Of a stretch of DNA of 64,000 bases, positions 34,735 to 42,895 are shown one piece after another. The first letter of the stretch is position 1; each line of letters starts with the position of its first letter. The notes under the pieces were generated by a model, which was not told the origin of the DNA, searched no databases, and worked only from the letters and a program-made list of their open reading frames with translations. The DNA comes from Pseudonocardia sp. TRM90224 (GTDB lineage Bacteria; Actinomycetota; Actinomycetes; Mycobacteriales; Pseudonocardiaceae). The stretch is from the NCBI RefSeq assembly GCF_021245725.1, contig NZ_JAJGSX010000011.1, positions 81,817-145,816 of the forward strand. The letters are read 5' to 3'. The position numbers and the translations under genes are program-made.

Positions 34735-34923
34735 ATGATGAGGGTTCTGGAGCGGGCCGCGGACGTGCTGCTGCGGGCGGTCGCACCGCGGATGCTGGCC
34801 GAGGCGGTCGACTGGTGGGAGTTCTGTTACTGCACCGGTTCGAAGGCCTTCGAAAGGCACTGCTATCTCGTCGGCGCGAGTCAGGTCTCGTGCGGGCCGT
34901 GTGTGCAGCGAGGACCGTGCTGA
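34735..34923 (+). CDS. Cys-rich small peptide, family member 1 (unknown, leader-core architecture)
   Basis: 62 residues from ATG 34735 with RBS GGGAGGA; an in-frame GTG at 34705 is less likely. Residues 1-24 form a Cys-free, Ala/Leu/Arg-rich amphipathic helix (RVLERAADVLLRAV) ending in AEA. Residues 25-62 hold six cysteines (31, 33, 43, 53, 56, 62), two Trp and FERHCY, ending SCGPCVQRGPC. The leader aligns with the peptides at 51135 and 51397 (pattern [LV]x[GE][RK]xAD[RV][ML]L). It has no Sec signal. It stands alone between fhs and a permease gene, with a strong terminator behind. RiPP precursor, disulfide-rich peptide or metal binder are options. Confidence 0.75.
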   Translation: MMRVLERAADVLLRAVAPRMLAEAVDWWEFCYCTGSKAFERHCYLVGASQVSCGPCVQRGPC

Positions 34924-34936
34924 GAGCTGTCCGAAT

Positions 34937-34975
34937 GCCGCCGGACGGGCCGCTGGCCCGTTCGGCGGCGCTCTT
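34937..34975 (+). terminator. Rho-independent terminator after the Cys-rich peptide
   Basis: Stem of 15 bp (34937-34951 with 34955-34969) around a 3-nt loop, one G-T mismatch, very GC-rich, followed by CTCTTTG. It closes the sox-fhs-peptide transcript before the DMT permease gene. Confidence 0.8.
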
Positions 34976-35100
34976 TGTCGCCCTAGTGGAGATTGCTCCA
35001 TAATCGATCAAATTCCCTGCTCACGGAGGGTGTACAGGCGCGCGCCGAAGAGGGATGATCTGGGTCACATCCAGCGCAGCAGCTCCTGTGAGGGGTAAGG
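34976..35100 (+). promoter_or_regulatory. Promoter and leader region of the DMT-tdm-tmm operon
   Basis: The stretch 34994-35018 is clearly AT-richer than its surroundings and probably holds the promoter. The roughly 80-nt leader that follows ends in GAGGGGTAAGG just before the ATG. No recognised riboswitch fold could be assigned. Confidence 0.5.
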
Positions 35101-36165
35101 ATGCTCGACTCGGAGAAAGTTCAGCGGTTGCGCGTCGAACACCGCAACCGACAGGTTCGATGGGGATTCATCTGGGCGCTCTGGTGCGCTGTGCTGTGGG
35201 CTGCGTGGTACGTGCCCGGCACTGCGATCTATTCCGAGGCGCCGTTTGCGGACATGACCAAGGAATACCTGCTCGCGGCCATGGTGATCACACTCTTGAA
35301 CGCGATCGCCGTGTTGCTCGCGATGTTTCTCTGGGTCGGTGTGCTGGGCAAGTTCGGCGATTACGTGCGCACCGTGAAGCAGGTCCGGATCTCTCGCTGG
35401 TACCTCCCGGCCGGCCTCGCGGGCATGCTCGCGATCTTCGGCTCGGTGCTGGCCATCGCCTACGTCGGCGCCGCGTTCGCGGCCGTCGCCGCGCTGCTCT
35501 ACCCGATCATCGGCGCGCTGCTCGCGCGCGTTTGGTACAACGAGCGGATCACGCCGCAGGCCGCGGTCGGGATCATCGTCGTGGTCGCGGGCGGTGTGAT
35601 CGTCTTCGCGCCGGGCATCATCGGCGAGCTCACCGGCGCCGGCACCGGCGGGCTGCTCGGTTACGTCGGAGGCGCACTGGCGTTCATCGGGTGGGGCGTC
35701 GAAGGCGCCATCGCCGGCCGCGCGCTGGACGTCAGCGACCCCGACGTCGGGCTGACCATCCGGTTCACCGCCGAGGTGGCGCTCTGGATCATCGTCGGCG
35801 TGCCCGTCGCGTCGGCGCTGGCCGGCGGCCGGTTCTGGGAGGTCGTCGGGCTCACGCTGGCCAACCCGAACAACCTGCTGCTGCTGGTGCTGCTCGGGTT
35901 GACCTTCGGGTTCTGCTACGTCGCCTGGTACAAGTCGTTCCCGCTGATCGGGGTCGGGCGTGGGCAGGCCATCGCGTCGCTGTACGGCCCGCTCGCGATC
36001 GTCTGGCTCTTCCTCTTCAAGCCCGAATCGCCACCCGCGATCCAGTTCGTCATCGGCGCGATCGTCGCCGTGATCGGCAGCTTCGTGCTGTTCACCGAGC
36101 GCCGCGACGTCCTGGAGGTCATCCGGGCCGTACCGGGCATCCACACCGGCGCGAAGGGCGGCTGA
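35101..36165 (+). CDS. EamA/DMT-superfamily permease (candidate methylamine/TMA/TMAO transporter)
   Basis: Ten-helix drug/metabolite transporter, 354 residues with a roughly 20-residue charged N-terminal tail. Two EamA repeats are visible: helices from about 25-165 (including AAFAAVAALLYPIIGALLAR) and about 180-345 (GRGQAIASLYGPLAIVWLFL). It heads an operon with two tiny genes, tdm and tmm, with tight spacing, so a role in moving TMA, TMAO or dimethylamine is likely. This is inferred from context; DMT members carry many solutes. Confidence 0.85.
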   Translation: MLDSEKVQRLRVEHRNRQVRWGFIWALWCAVLWAAWYVPGTAIYSEAPFADMTKEYLLAAMVITLLNAIAVLLAMFLWVGVLGKFGDYVRTVKQVRISRWYLPAGLAGMLAIFGSVLAIAYVGAAFAAVAALLYPIIGALLARVWYNERITPQAAVGIIVVVAGGVIVFAPGIIGELTGAGTGGLLGYVGGALAFIGWGVEGAIAGRALDVSDPDVGLTIRFTAEVALWIIVGVPVASALAGGRFWEVVGLTLANPNNLLLLVLLGLTFGFCYVAWYKSFPLIGVGRGQAIASLYGPLAIVWLFLFKPESPPAIQFVIGAIVAVIGSFVLFTERRDVLEVIRAVPGIHTGAKGG

Positions 36166-36167
36166 CC

Positions 36168-36458
36168 GTGTCCGAGCTGCACATCAAGGGATTCATGCTG
36201 GAGCTGCTCTCGGCCGCCCCGATGTGGGACAACGAGCTGGCCGCCGCCGTCATGCAGGAGTACGGCCTGTCGGGCGAGTACTGGTACGGCACCGTTCGGC
36301 TGACGCTCACCGACCTGTACTCCGGCGGCCTGCTCGACGAGGTCGAGACGACCGTGACGGCCACCGACGACGGGGAGGAGAGGCTGTTGTTCAAGTTCGC
36401 GCTCAACGACTTCGGCCGCGACCGCATGCGGCAATCCGGATTGGCGGTGGCGACGTGA
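36168..36458 (+). CDS. 96-residue winged-helix-like small protein (unknown)
   Basis: Soluble protein starting at GTG 36168, 2 bp after the permease stop. The pattern LHIKGFMLELLSAAPMWDNELAAAV ... WYGTVRLTLTDLYSGGLLDEVE resembles a PadR-like winged helix (helices, then recognition helix, then a beta wing with TTVTATDDGEERLLFKFALN). It lacks the longer C-terminal dimerisation part of PadR. It could be a local regulator, or a cytoplasmic subunit of the transporter. I could not name a family. Confidence 0.65.
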   Translation: MSELHIKGFMLELLSAAPMWDNELAAAVMQEYGLSGEYWYGTVRLTLTDLYSGGLLDEVETTVTATDDGEERLLFKFALNDFGRDRMRQSGLAVAT

Positions 36459-36562
36459 GCTGGTTCGGTTATGCGGCAGGCCCGGTTTTGATGACGATCC
36501 TGTTCATCGGGCTGCCCCTGCTCGCGCTCTACCAGGCCCGCACCTTCGTCAAGAAGCTGTGA
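36455..36562 (+). CDS. 35-residue single-helix membrane peptide
   Basis: Tiny protein from GTG 36455 that overlaps the previous stop (GTGA) and whose own stop overlaps the tdm start (GTGA). Residues about 9-27 (GPVLMTILFIGLPLLALYQ) form one membrane helix with a short positive tail (RTFVKKL). It is too short for most gene callers, but four-base overlaps on both sides argue that it is translated. It may be a small regulatory subunit of the neighbouring DMT permease. Confidence 0.65.
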   Translation: MSWFGYAAGPVLMTILFIGLPLLALYQARTFVKKL

Positions 36563-38883
36563 CGTCCGCTCGCCTGCTGGTGCCCGGCTTGCTCTCTCGC
36601 GAGCCGGGCCTCGAGACGTACTGGGTGCGCCCCGGCGGGGTGACGGCGTTGCGGCTGGCCGGTGGCGACCGGCTCGACGTCGTCGACCGCGATGGGCGCC
36701 AGCGCGCCGAGGTGACCGTGCTGGCCGGTCGCTTGGGTGATCGCTCGGGTGGTCTGCAGGCCGACGCACCGGCCACGGTGGTGCGCCGCGCCGAGAGCGT
36801 GCACGGCGTGCTGGCCGAGCACGGCGTCGACCCCGCGCAGGCGCGGGCCGCGGTGCTGTTCGGGGAGTGGTCGCCGGCGGGAGCGCGCGAGTCGTTCACC
36901 GTCGAGGACGACGCCGGCGACACGGTGGTGGTCGTTGCGGCACCCGCGCCGGCCATGGCGGTCGACGAGCAGAACCCGCCGTCCGACCTCGTGCTGGAGG
37001 TCCGCCGCGCGGTGCTGCGACCCGTGCCCGACCGGCCGTTGCCGGAGCCGCTCGCCGAACCGGTGCTCGACATGCGCATCGACGCCGCGACGGCGTCGAG
37101 CTACGAGGTGCGCGAAGGCCAGTTCATCCAGGTCATCGACGTCGAGGGTCGGCAGTGCTCCGACTTCCTCGCGTTCGGGGCGCGGCGGCTGCAGGAGGGC
37201 GACGAGCGCGGCCTCGACTCCACCACCACCCGCTACCTGATGGGCAACGCGTACCCGCAGCCCGGCCTGTTCGGGAAGTTCTACGACCAGGACGCGCAGC
37301 CGCTCGTCGAGATCGTGCGCGACACCGTCGGGCGCCACGACACGTTCGGGCTGGCCTGCAACGCGAAGTACTACGCCGACATGGGCTACCCGGGCCACGT
37401 CAACTGCACCGACAACTTCAACCGCGAGCTCTCCGGCTACGGCATCGCCCCACGGGCCGGCTGGCCGGCGCTCAACCTCTTCTACAACACCGCGTTCGAC
37501 GACCACAACCTGCTGGTCTTCGACGAGCCGTGGTCCCGGCCGGGCGACTACGTCCTGCTGCGCGCGAGCCAGGACCTCGTCTGCGCGTCGTCGGCGTGCC
37601 CCGACGACATCGACCCGTCCAACGCGTGGGTGCCCACCGACGTCCACGTGCGCGTGTACGACGCCCCGACGAACCCCACGAGGACGTTCTCCATGGCCAT
37701 CGCGCACCGGGTGACCCCCGAATCGGCGGCGACGCTGACCAAGCAGACCGCTTTCCACGCCAGGACATCCGCCCTGACCAGGCAGTTCGTCGAGTACCGC
37801 GGATACTGGCTGCCGTCGAGCTTCGATCAGCACGGGCCGCAGGCCGAGTACTGGGCCTGCCGCGAGCGCGCGGCCGTCATGGACCTCTCGCCGCTGCGCA
37901 AGTTCGAGGTGCTCGGGCCCGACGCGGAGGCGTTGCTGCAGGCCACGGTCACGCGCAACATCCGGAAGCTCTCACACGGGCAGGTCGTCTACTCGGCGGT
38001 CTGCAACGAGACCGGCGGCATGATCGACGACTGCACCGTGTTCCGGCTCGGCGACACCAACTTCCGGTTCGTCGGCGGCGACGAGTACAGCGGCGTGTGG
38101 CTGCGCGAGCAGGCCCAGCGGCTCGGGCTCGACCGGGTGTGGGTGAAGCACTCCACCGACCAGCTGCACAACATCGCCGTGCAGGGCCCGGCCAGCCGCG
38201 ACCTGCTCAAGGAGATCATCTGGACGCCGCCGACGCAGGCCGCGTTCACCGACCTGACGTGGTTCCGGTTCGCGATCGGACGCATCGGCGACCACAACGG
38301 CATCCCGCTGCTCATCTCGCGCACCGGCTACTCGGGTGAGCTCGGCTACGAGCTGTGGGTGCACCCGGACGACGGCGTGGCGCTGTGGGACGCCGTGTGG
38401 GCGGCGGGGCAGCCGCACGGGCTCACGCCGCTCGGGCTGGAGGCGCTCGACATCCTGCGCATCGAGGCGGGGCTGGTGTTCGCCGGCTACGACTTCTCCG
38501 ACCAGACCGACCCGTACGAGGCCGGCATCGGCTTCACCGTGCCGTTGAAGACCAAGGAGGACGACTTCGTCGGGCGCGACGCGCTGCTGGGCCGCAAGGC
38601 CTCGCCGCAGCGCACGCTCGTCGGGCTGGAGCTGGCCGGGAACGAGCCCGCGGCGCACGGCGACTGCGTGCACGTGGGCCGTTCCCAGGTCGGGGTGGTC
38701 ACCAGCGCCACCCGCTCGCCCATCCTGCGCAAGAACATCGCGCTCTGCCGGATCGCCGTGCAGCACAGCGAGATCGGCACGGCCGTCGAGGTCGGGAAGC
38801 TCGACGGTCACCAGAAACGCATTCCCGCGAGGGTCGTCCGCTTCCCGTTCTACGACCCCGACAAGACCCGGCCCCGATCCTGA
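36559..38883 (+). CDS. tdm: Trimethylamine N-oxide demethylase (TMAO aldolase), DUF1989-GcvT fusion
   Basis: 774 residues from GTG 36559, the length of characterised Tdm. Residues about 1-165 are variable. The DUF1989 domain (about 175-370) carries the probable zinc Cys ligands in GLACNAKYY (about 271) and VCASSACPDDID (about 351 and 355). The GcvT-type THF-binding domain (about 410-774) begins YRGYWLPSSFDQHGPQ and holds GYSGELGYELWVHPDD. The enzyme splits TMAO into dimethylamine and formaldehyde, which can be captured as methylene-THF. The tmm gene follows after 26 bp, giving the classic pair. A dimethylglycine oxidase-like role is excluded by the DUF1989 part. Confidence 0.88.
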   Translation: MTSARLLVPGLLSREPGLETYWVRPGGVTALRLAGGDRLDVVDRDGRQRAEVTVLAGRLGDRSGGLQADAPATVVRRAESVHGVLAEHGVDPAQARAAVLFGEWSPAGARESFTVEDDAGDTVVVVAAPAPAMAVDEQNPPSDLVLEVRRAVLRPVPDRPLPEPLAEPVLDMRIDAATASSYEVREGQFIQVIDVEGRQCSDFLAFGARRLQEGDERGLDSTTTRYLMGNAYPQPGLFGKFYDQDAQPLVEIVRDTVGRHDTFGLACNAKYYADMGYPGHVNCTDNFNRELSGYGIAPRAGWPALNLFYNTAFDDHNLLVFDEPWSRPGDYVLLRASQDLVCASSACPDDIDPSNAWVPTDVHVRVYDAPTNPTRTFSMAIAHRVTPESAATLTKQTAFHARTSALTRQFVEYRGYWLPSSFDQHGPQAEYWACRERAAVMDLSPLRKFEVLGPDAEALLQATVTRNIRKLSHGQVVYSAVCNETGGMIDDCTVFRLGDTNFRFVGGDEYSGVWLREQAQRLGLDRVWVKHSTDQLHNIAVQGPASRDLLKEIIWTPPTQAAFTDLTWFRFAIGRIGDHNGIPLLISRTGYSGELGYELWVHPDDGVALWDAVWAAGQPHGLTPLGLEALDILRIEAGLVFAGYDFSDQTDPYEAGIGFTVPLKTKEDDFVGRDALLGRKASPQRTLVGLELAGNEPAAHGDCVHVGRSQVGVVTSATRSPILRKNIALCRIAVQHSEIGTAVEVGKLDGHQKRIPARVVRFPFYDPDKTRPRS

Positions 38884-38909
38884 GCGGGCTGATCACGAGT
38901 GGAGGAACC

Positions 38910-40238
38910 ATGGCACGCGTCGCCGTCATCGGCGCCGGCCCGAGCGGCCTTGCCCAGCTGCAGGCGTTCGCTGCGGCTCGCAGCAGCGGGGTGGAGGTAC
39001 CCGAGGTCGTCTGCTTCGAGAAGCAGAGCGACTGGGGTGGGTTGTGGAACTACACCTGGCGCACCGGGCTCGACCAGTACGGCGACCCCGTCCACGGCAG
39101 CATGTACCGGTACCTGTGGTCCAACGGGCCGAAGGAATGCCTCGAGTTCGCCGACTACCCGTTCGACACGCATTTCGGGAAGCCGATCCCGTCGTTCCCG
39201 CCGCGGGCCGCGTTGTACGACTACATCACCGGGCGCGCGATGCAGAGCGGCGTCCGCGACCAGATCCGGTTCGACTCCGCCGTGCGCTGGGTCGGCTTCT
39301 CCGACGACCGCTTCCAGCTGACCGTCGAGAGCCGCGCCGACGGGCGGACCAGCACCGAGGAGTTCGACCACGTCATCGTCGCGACCGGGCACTTCTCGAC
39401 GCCGAACGCGCCGGAGTACCCGGGGTTCGCCACGTTCCCCGGCCGGATCATGCACTCGCACGACGTCCGCGACGCGCAGGAGTTCACCGGCAAGGATCTG
39501 CTGATCCTCGGGTCCAGCTACTCCGCCGAGGACATCGCGCTGCAGTCGAAGAAGTACGGCGCCCGCTCGGTCACCGTCGCCTACCGCAACGCGCCGATGG
39601 GCTTCGGCTGGCCCGACGGGATCGTCGAGGTGCCCAAGCTCGAGCGGGTGGAGGGGCGCACGGCGCACTTCGTCGACGGGACCTCGCGCGACGTCGACGC
39701 GATCGTGCTCTGCACGGGCTACCGGCACTGGTTCCCGTTCATGGAGGACGAGCTGCGCCTGCAGACGACGAACGTCCTCTACCCGGACAACCTGTACAAG
39801 GGTGTGGTCTGGACGGCCAACCCGAAGCTCATGTACTTGGGCATGCAAGACCAGTACTACACGTTCACGATGTTCGACGCGCAGGCCTGGTACGCGCGTG
39901 ACGTCGTGCTCGGGCGGGCCACGCTGCCGTCGAGGGCGGAGATGGACGCCGACATCGCGTCGTGGCGCGCGCGGCAGGACACGCTGAGCAACCCGGCCGA
40001 GGACATCGACTTCCAGACCGACTACGTGCGCGACCTGCTCAAGGTGATCGACTACCCGGCGTTCGACCTCGACATGGTGCGCGACCACTTCAACACGTGG
40101 GAGCACCACAAGGAGGAGAGCATCACCGGCTACCGCGACCGGTCGTTCGCCTCGCCGTGCACCGGCTCGGTCGGTCCGCTGCACCACACGCCGTGGTGGG
40201 ACGAGCCGGACGACACCCTGGAGACGTTCCTGAGGTAA
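38910..40238 (+). CDS. tmm: Flavin-containing trimethylamine monooxygenase
   Basis: Cytoplasmic FAD/NADPH monooxygenase, 442 residues, RBS GGAGGA. FAD motif VIGAGPSGLAQLQA near 5, NADPH motif ILGSSYSAEDIALQ near 195, and an FMO fingerprint FPGRIMHSHDVRD near 175. The segments WNYTWRTGLDQYGDPVH, MYRYLWSNGPKECLEFADYP and MQDQYYTFTMFDAQAWYARD closely recall bacterial Tmm of Methylocella and Roseobacter. It oxidises TMA to TMAO with NADPH and oxygen; such enzymes also accept indole or dimethyl sulfide. tdm lies directly upstream in the same operon. Confidence 0.92.
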   Translation: MARVAVIGAGPSGLAQLQAFAAARSSGVEVPEVVCFEKQSDWGGLWNYTWRTGLDQYGDPVHGSMYRYLWSNGPKECLEFADYPFDTHFGKPIPSFPPRAALYDYITGRAMQSGVRDQIRFDSAVRWVGFSDDRFQLTVESRADGRTSTEEFDHVIVATGHFSTPNAPEYPGFATFPGRIMHSHDVRDAQEFTGKDLLILGSSYSAEDIALQSKKYGARSVTVAYRNAPMGFGWPDGIVEVPKLERVEGRTAHFVDGTSRDVDAIVLCTGYRHWFPFMEDELRLQTTNVLYPDNLYKGVVWTANPKLMYLGMQDQYYTFTMFDAQAWYARDVVLGRATLPSRAEMDADIASWRARQDTLSNPAEDIDFQTDYVRDLLKVIDYPAFDLDMVRDHFNTWEHHKEESITGYRDRSFASPCTGSVGPLHHTPWWDEPDDTLETFLR

Positions 40239-40241
40239 ACC

Positions 40242-40302
40242 GTCGACAACGACGTTCTGGCTGTTTGTGAGCGCTAACAACAGCCAAAACGTCGTTGTCG
40301 AC
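40242..40302. terminator. Intergenic hairpin, family A copy 1
   Basis: A 61-bp palindrome with 24-bp arms (40242-40265 and 40279-40302, one mismatch) and a 13-nt loop, 3 bp after the tmm stop. A second copy of identical length lies at 44360-44420. It probably terminates the DMT-tdm-tmm transcript. Confidence 0.7.
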
Positions 40303-40344
40303 GCCAATGCGGGCGCGTGAGCGCTGGCTGGCACGATCCCGGGT

Positions 40345-42003
40345 ATGGCAGTGGCACGGGCGGGTCGGATGTTCGGCCTGCTGGCCGTGCTGGTGCCGAC
40401 CGCGCTGGTCGCTTGGCACGGCTCGCTCTACGGCAGCTGGATCGTCGACGACGCCGGCGTCACGTTCGCCTACGCGCGCTCGATCGCGACGGGCGCCGGC
40501 GCAGTGCCGCAGCCGGGCGCCGGGCCGGTCGAGGCGTTCACCAGCCCGGTGTGGCTCGCGATGCACGTCGTCGGCCGGTGGTTGGGGCTGTTCGACCGCG
40601 GGACGTGGTTCGGCGTGCCCGACTACGTCGCGTTCCCGAAGGCGCTCGGGCTGCTCACGGCGGCGCTTGTGTTCGCCGGCTTCCACCGCGCGGCGAAGGC
40701 GGTCACGAGCCGGCCGGCGGTCGTGACGCTCGTTGCGGGGGTGCTGCTCGCGGCCGTGCCGTCGTTCGTGGTGTGGACGCTGTCCGGGCTGGAGAACGGC
40801 CTGCTCGCGGCGGCCGCGGTGTGGCTGGTGGCGCTGATGCTGCCGGCGGTCGTGGAGGGCCGGCTGCTGACGCCGCGGGTTGCGGTGGGGTGCGGGCTAT
40901 TGGCCGCGCTCGCCGCGCTGACCAGGGCGGACGGTGTCGTGTTCGTGGCGGCGTACCCGCTGGTTGCGCTCGGGCTCATGCGCCGCGGGGAGCTGCGAGG
41001 GATCACCCGGGCGGTCGGGATCTCGCTCGGGGCGTTCGCCGTGCCGATCGCGATCTGCGCGGTGTGGCGGCTCGTGACGTTCGGGAGCGTCTTGCCCAGC
41101 CAGGCCGTCACCGACATGCAGGGCCTGCCCGACGTCGGCGCGGCCGTCGCGTGGTTCGACCTGGTCGGCTACCTCCCCTGGCCGCTCGTCGTCGCCGCGG
41201 TGGTGGTCGTCGGCGTGGCCGTGGTGCACCGCTCGGCCGCCGCCCTCCCTGCCCGTCGGCCGCTGGGTGCCGTGCTGGTGCCGTTCGGGCTGGCCGGGCT
41301 GGCCTTCTTGCTCCTGCACCCGGACTGGATGGAGCACCTCCGCTACGCCACCTCGATCTGGGCGGTGGGCGCGCTGCTCATCGTGCTCTGCGCGCTACGG
41401 GTGATCGCGATCGTGCGGGCGCGGCGGGCCGTGTTCGTCGGCGGCGGGGTCGCCGTCGCTGCTGCGGTGGTCGCGTCGGCACCCGCGATGGTCGGATCAG
41501 CGCTCGACTTCGGCGACTACCCGTCCGCGCCCATCTGCGTCGCCGTCGAGCAGACCGGCCGGACGGTGAACGCGTACGAGGCCGTCGTCGCAGCCTCGGG
41601 GCCGACGCTGCTGGGTCCCGACCTCGGTGCCGCGGCGCTCACCAGCACGTCGCGGATCGTCGACATCGGCGGGACCGCGGACCCGCGCATCGCCGACTTC
41701 TGGGAGCGCGAGGACCGCACGGCGTTCGCCGAGTACGTCTTCGCGACCGTGCGCCCGACGTTCATCAAGGGCTCCGAGTACACGATGTCCGATTCCGGGC
41801 TCGCAGCCGACCCGCGGCTGGAGCGCGACTACGCCGAGATCGCGTCGGACAAGGACCTGACCGACTGGGTCCGACGCGACGCCCTCCGCACCCCCACCCA
41901 GCTCGACGAGCTGACCACACTCGCCGAGAGCACCCTCCAACCGGCCGTCGACGACGCCAAGAACGCCGGCAGCGCGTCCTGCGGCGACCGCCTCACCCCC
42001 TGA
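40345..42003 (+). CDS. Polytopic GT-C-like membrane protein, possible arabinosyl/mannosyltransferase
   Basis: 552 residues with about ten membrane helices over residues 10-385 and a C-terminal soluble part (about 390-552). The first loop has an Asp pair and a conserved-looking pattern VDDAGVTFAYARSIATG ... VEAFTSPVWLAMHVV, which recalls actinobacterial AftB-type lipid-linked sugar transferases. The C-terminal part shows VDIGGTADPRIADFWERED. It may act in cell-wall glycan assembly. It is unrelated to the amine genes beside it and is bounded on both sides by hairpin elements. Function is tentative. Confidence 0.7.
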   Translation: MAVARAGRMFGLLAVLVPTALVAWHGSLYGSWIVDDAGVTFAYARSIATGAGAVPQPGAGPVEAFTSPVWLAMHVVGRWLGLFDRGTWFGVPDYVAFPKALGLLTAALVFAGFHRAAKAVTSRPAVVTLVAGVLLAAVPSFVVWTLSGLENGLLAAAAVWLVALMLPAVVEGRLLTPRVAVGCGLLAALAALTRADGVVFVAAYPLVALGLMRRGELRGITRAVGISLGAFAVPIAICAVWRLVTFGSVLPSQAVTDMQGLPDVGAAVAWFDLVGYLPWPLVVAAVVVVGVAVVHRSAAALPARRPLGAVLVPFGLAGLAFLLLHPDWMEHLRYATSIWAVGALLIVLCALRVIAIVRARRAVFVGGGVAVAAAVVASAPAMVGSALDFGDYPSAPICVAVEQTGRTVNAYEAVVAASGPTLLGPDLGAAALTSTSRIVDIGGTADPRIADFWEREDRTAFAEYVFATVRPTFIKGSEYTMSDSGLAADPRLERDYAEIASDKDLTDWVRRDALRTPTQLDELTTLAESTLQPAVDDAKNAGSASCGDRLTP

Positions 42004-42072
42004 CTTCCCCACCGTTTTGCCAACCTGCACACCGTTTTGGGTGTGCAAGTTGGCAAAACGGTGGGGAACTTC
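42002..42072. terminator. Intergenic hairpin, family B copy 4
   Basis: A 71-bp palindrome with the shared TTCCCCACCGTTTTG outer arms and inner arm CCAACCTGCAC; the loop itself contains another CCGTTTTGG. It begins within the stop codon of the membrane protein and separates it from the converging IclR gene. Confidence 0.7.
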
Positions 42073-42075
42073 GGG

Positions 42076-42828
42076 TCAGGTGAGCTCGGTGAGGGTCGCC
42101 GCGTGGGCGGTCATGGCGGGGAGGGCGGCCTGCATCTCGCCGGGGCCGAAGCGGGCGGCCGGGCCCTGGACGCCGAGCACGGCCGTCAGCGTGCCCGCGG
42201 TGTCGCGCACGGGCACGGCGACGGCGTTGAGATCCTCCTCGCGCTCGCCGACGGCCTGTGCCCACCCGGCCGCGCGCACGCGCTCGACCTCGCCCGCCAG
42301 CTCCACCCGGTCGACGACGGTGCGCGCGGTGAAGCGGCTCAGCTCGCCCTCGGGCAGCCGCCCGCCCCAGGCGAGGAAGACCTTCCCGGCCGCCGTCGCG
42401 TGCGCGACGCTGTTGCGCCCGATATGCGCGACGCTGCGTACGGACTGAGGGCTCTGCACGAAGTCGAAGGTCAGCAGGTCGTGCGTGCCGGGGAGGGAGA
42501 GCGTTGCCGTCTCGCCGGTGGTCGCGGTGAGCTCGGTGAGCACCGAGCGGGCCATCCCGCGCAGGTCGAGGGTCTCCCGCGCGGCGCCGGCCAGCTGCAG
42601 GATGCGCATGCCGAGCCGGTAGCGCCCGGTGGCCGGCAGGTGCTGCACGAGCCCTGCCGTGGCGAGAGTGGACAGCAGCCGGGAGATGCTGCTGACGTTG
42701 ACGCCGGTGCGTCGTGCGATCTCGTTGGTGCCCAGCTCGGAGCGGGCCTCGGCGAGTGTGTCGAGCACGTCGATGGCCCGCTGGACCGATCCCACCTGAC
42801 GAGCCGCTGGCCGGCCGGTGCGCGCCAT
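42076..42828 (-). CDS. IclR-family transcriptional regulator (paralogue of 18252-19004)
   Basis: 250 residues from ATG 42828. Winged helix-turn-helix at about 15-75 (ELGTNEIARRTGVNVSSISR) and IclR effector domain behind (VAHATAAGKVFLAWGG). It is highly similar to the regulator beside the betaine importer, with the same length, the same NEIARRTG and PATGRYRLGMR stretches and related operator half-sites, so it arose by duplication. It is divergent from an FAD-dependent amine oxidase-like gene that it probably controls. Confidence 0.9.
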   Translation of the reverse strand: MARTGRPAARQVGSVQRAIDVLDTLAEARSELGTNEIARRTGVNVSSISRLLSTLATAGLVQHLPATGRYRLGMRILQLAGAARETLDLRGMARSVLTELTATTGETATLSLPGTHDLLTFDFVQSPQSVRSVAHIGRNSVAHATAAGKVFLAWGGRLPEGELSRFTARTVVDRVELAGEVERVRAAGWAQAVGEREEDLNAVAVPVRDTAGTLTAVLGVQGPAARFGPGEMQAALPAMTAHAATLTELT

Positions 42829-42855
42829 AGTAGTGTCACTCCCAGCAGTGGAGAT

Positions 42856-42881
42856 GGTATTGCCCGTAGGGAAATGATACC
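42856..42881. promoter_or_regulatory. Candidate IclR operator between iclR paralogue and FAD oxidoreductase
   Basis: The outer arms GGTAT/ATACC enclose the pseudo-palindrome ATTGCCC-GTA-GGGAAAT (42859-42875). Its TTGCCC half-site and 7-3-7 layout match the 17-bp palindrome at 19036-19052 beside the other IclR gene. Confidence 0.55.
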
Positions 42882-42895
42882 CGAGGGGGAGCCGG

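Noticed and set aside
34976..35100. Glycine or other riboswitch before the DMT permease gene
   Set aside because: A few GAGG and CCGAAGAG words are present, but no conserved paired core could be traced.
36559..38883. Dimethylglycine oxidase or stand-alone aminomethyltransferase
   Set aside because: The GcvT part alone would allow it, but the N-terminal DUF1989 domain with its Cys motif and the following tmm gene identify Tdm.
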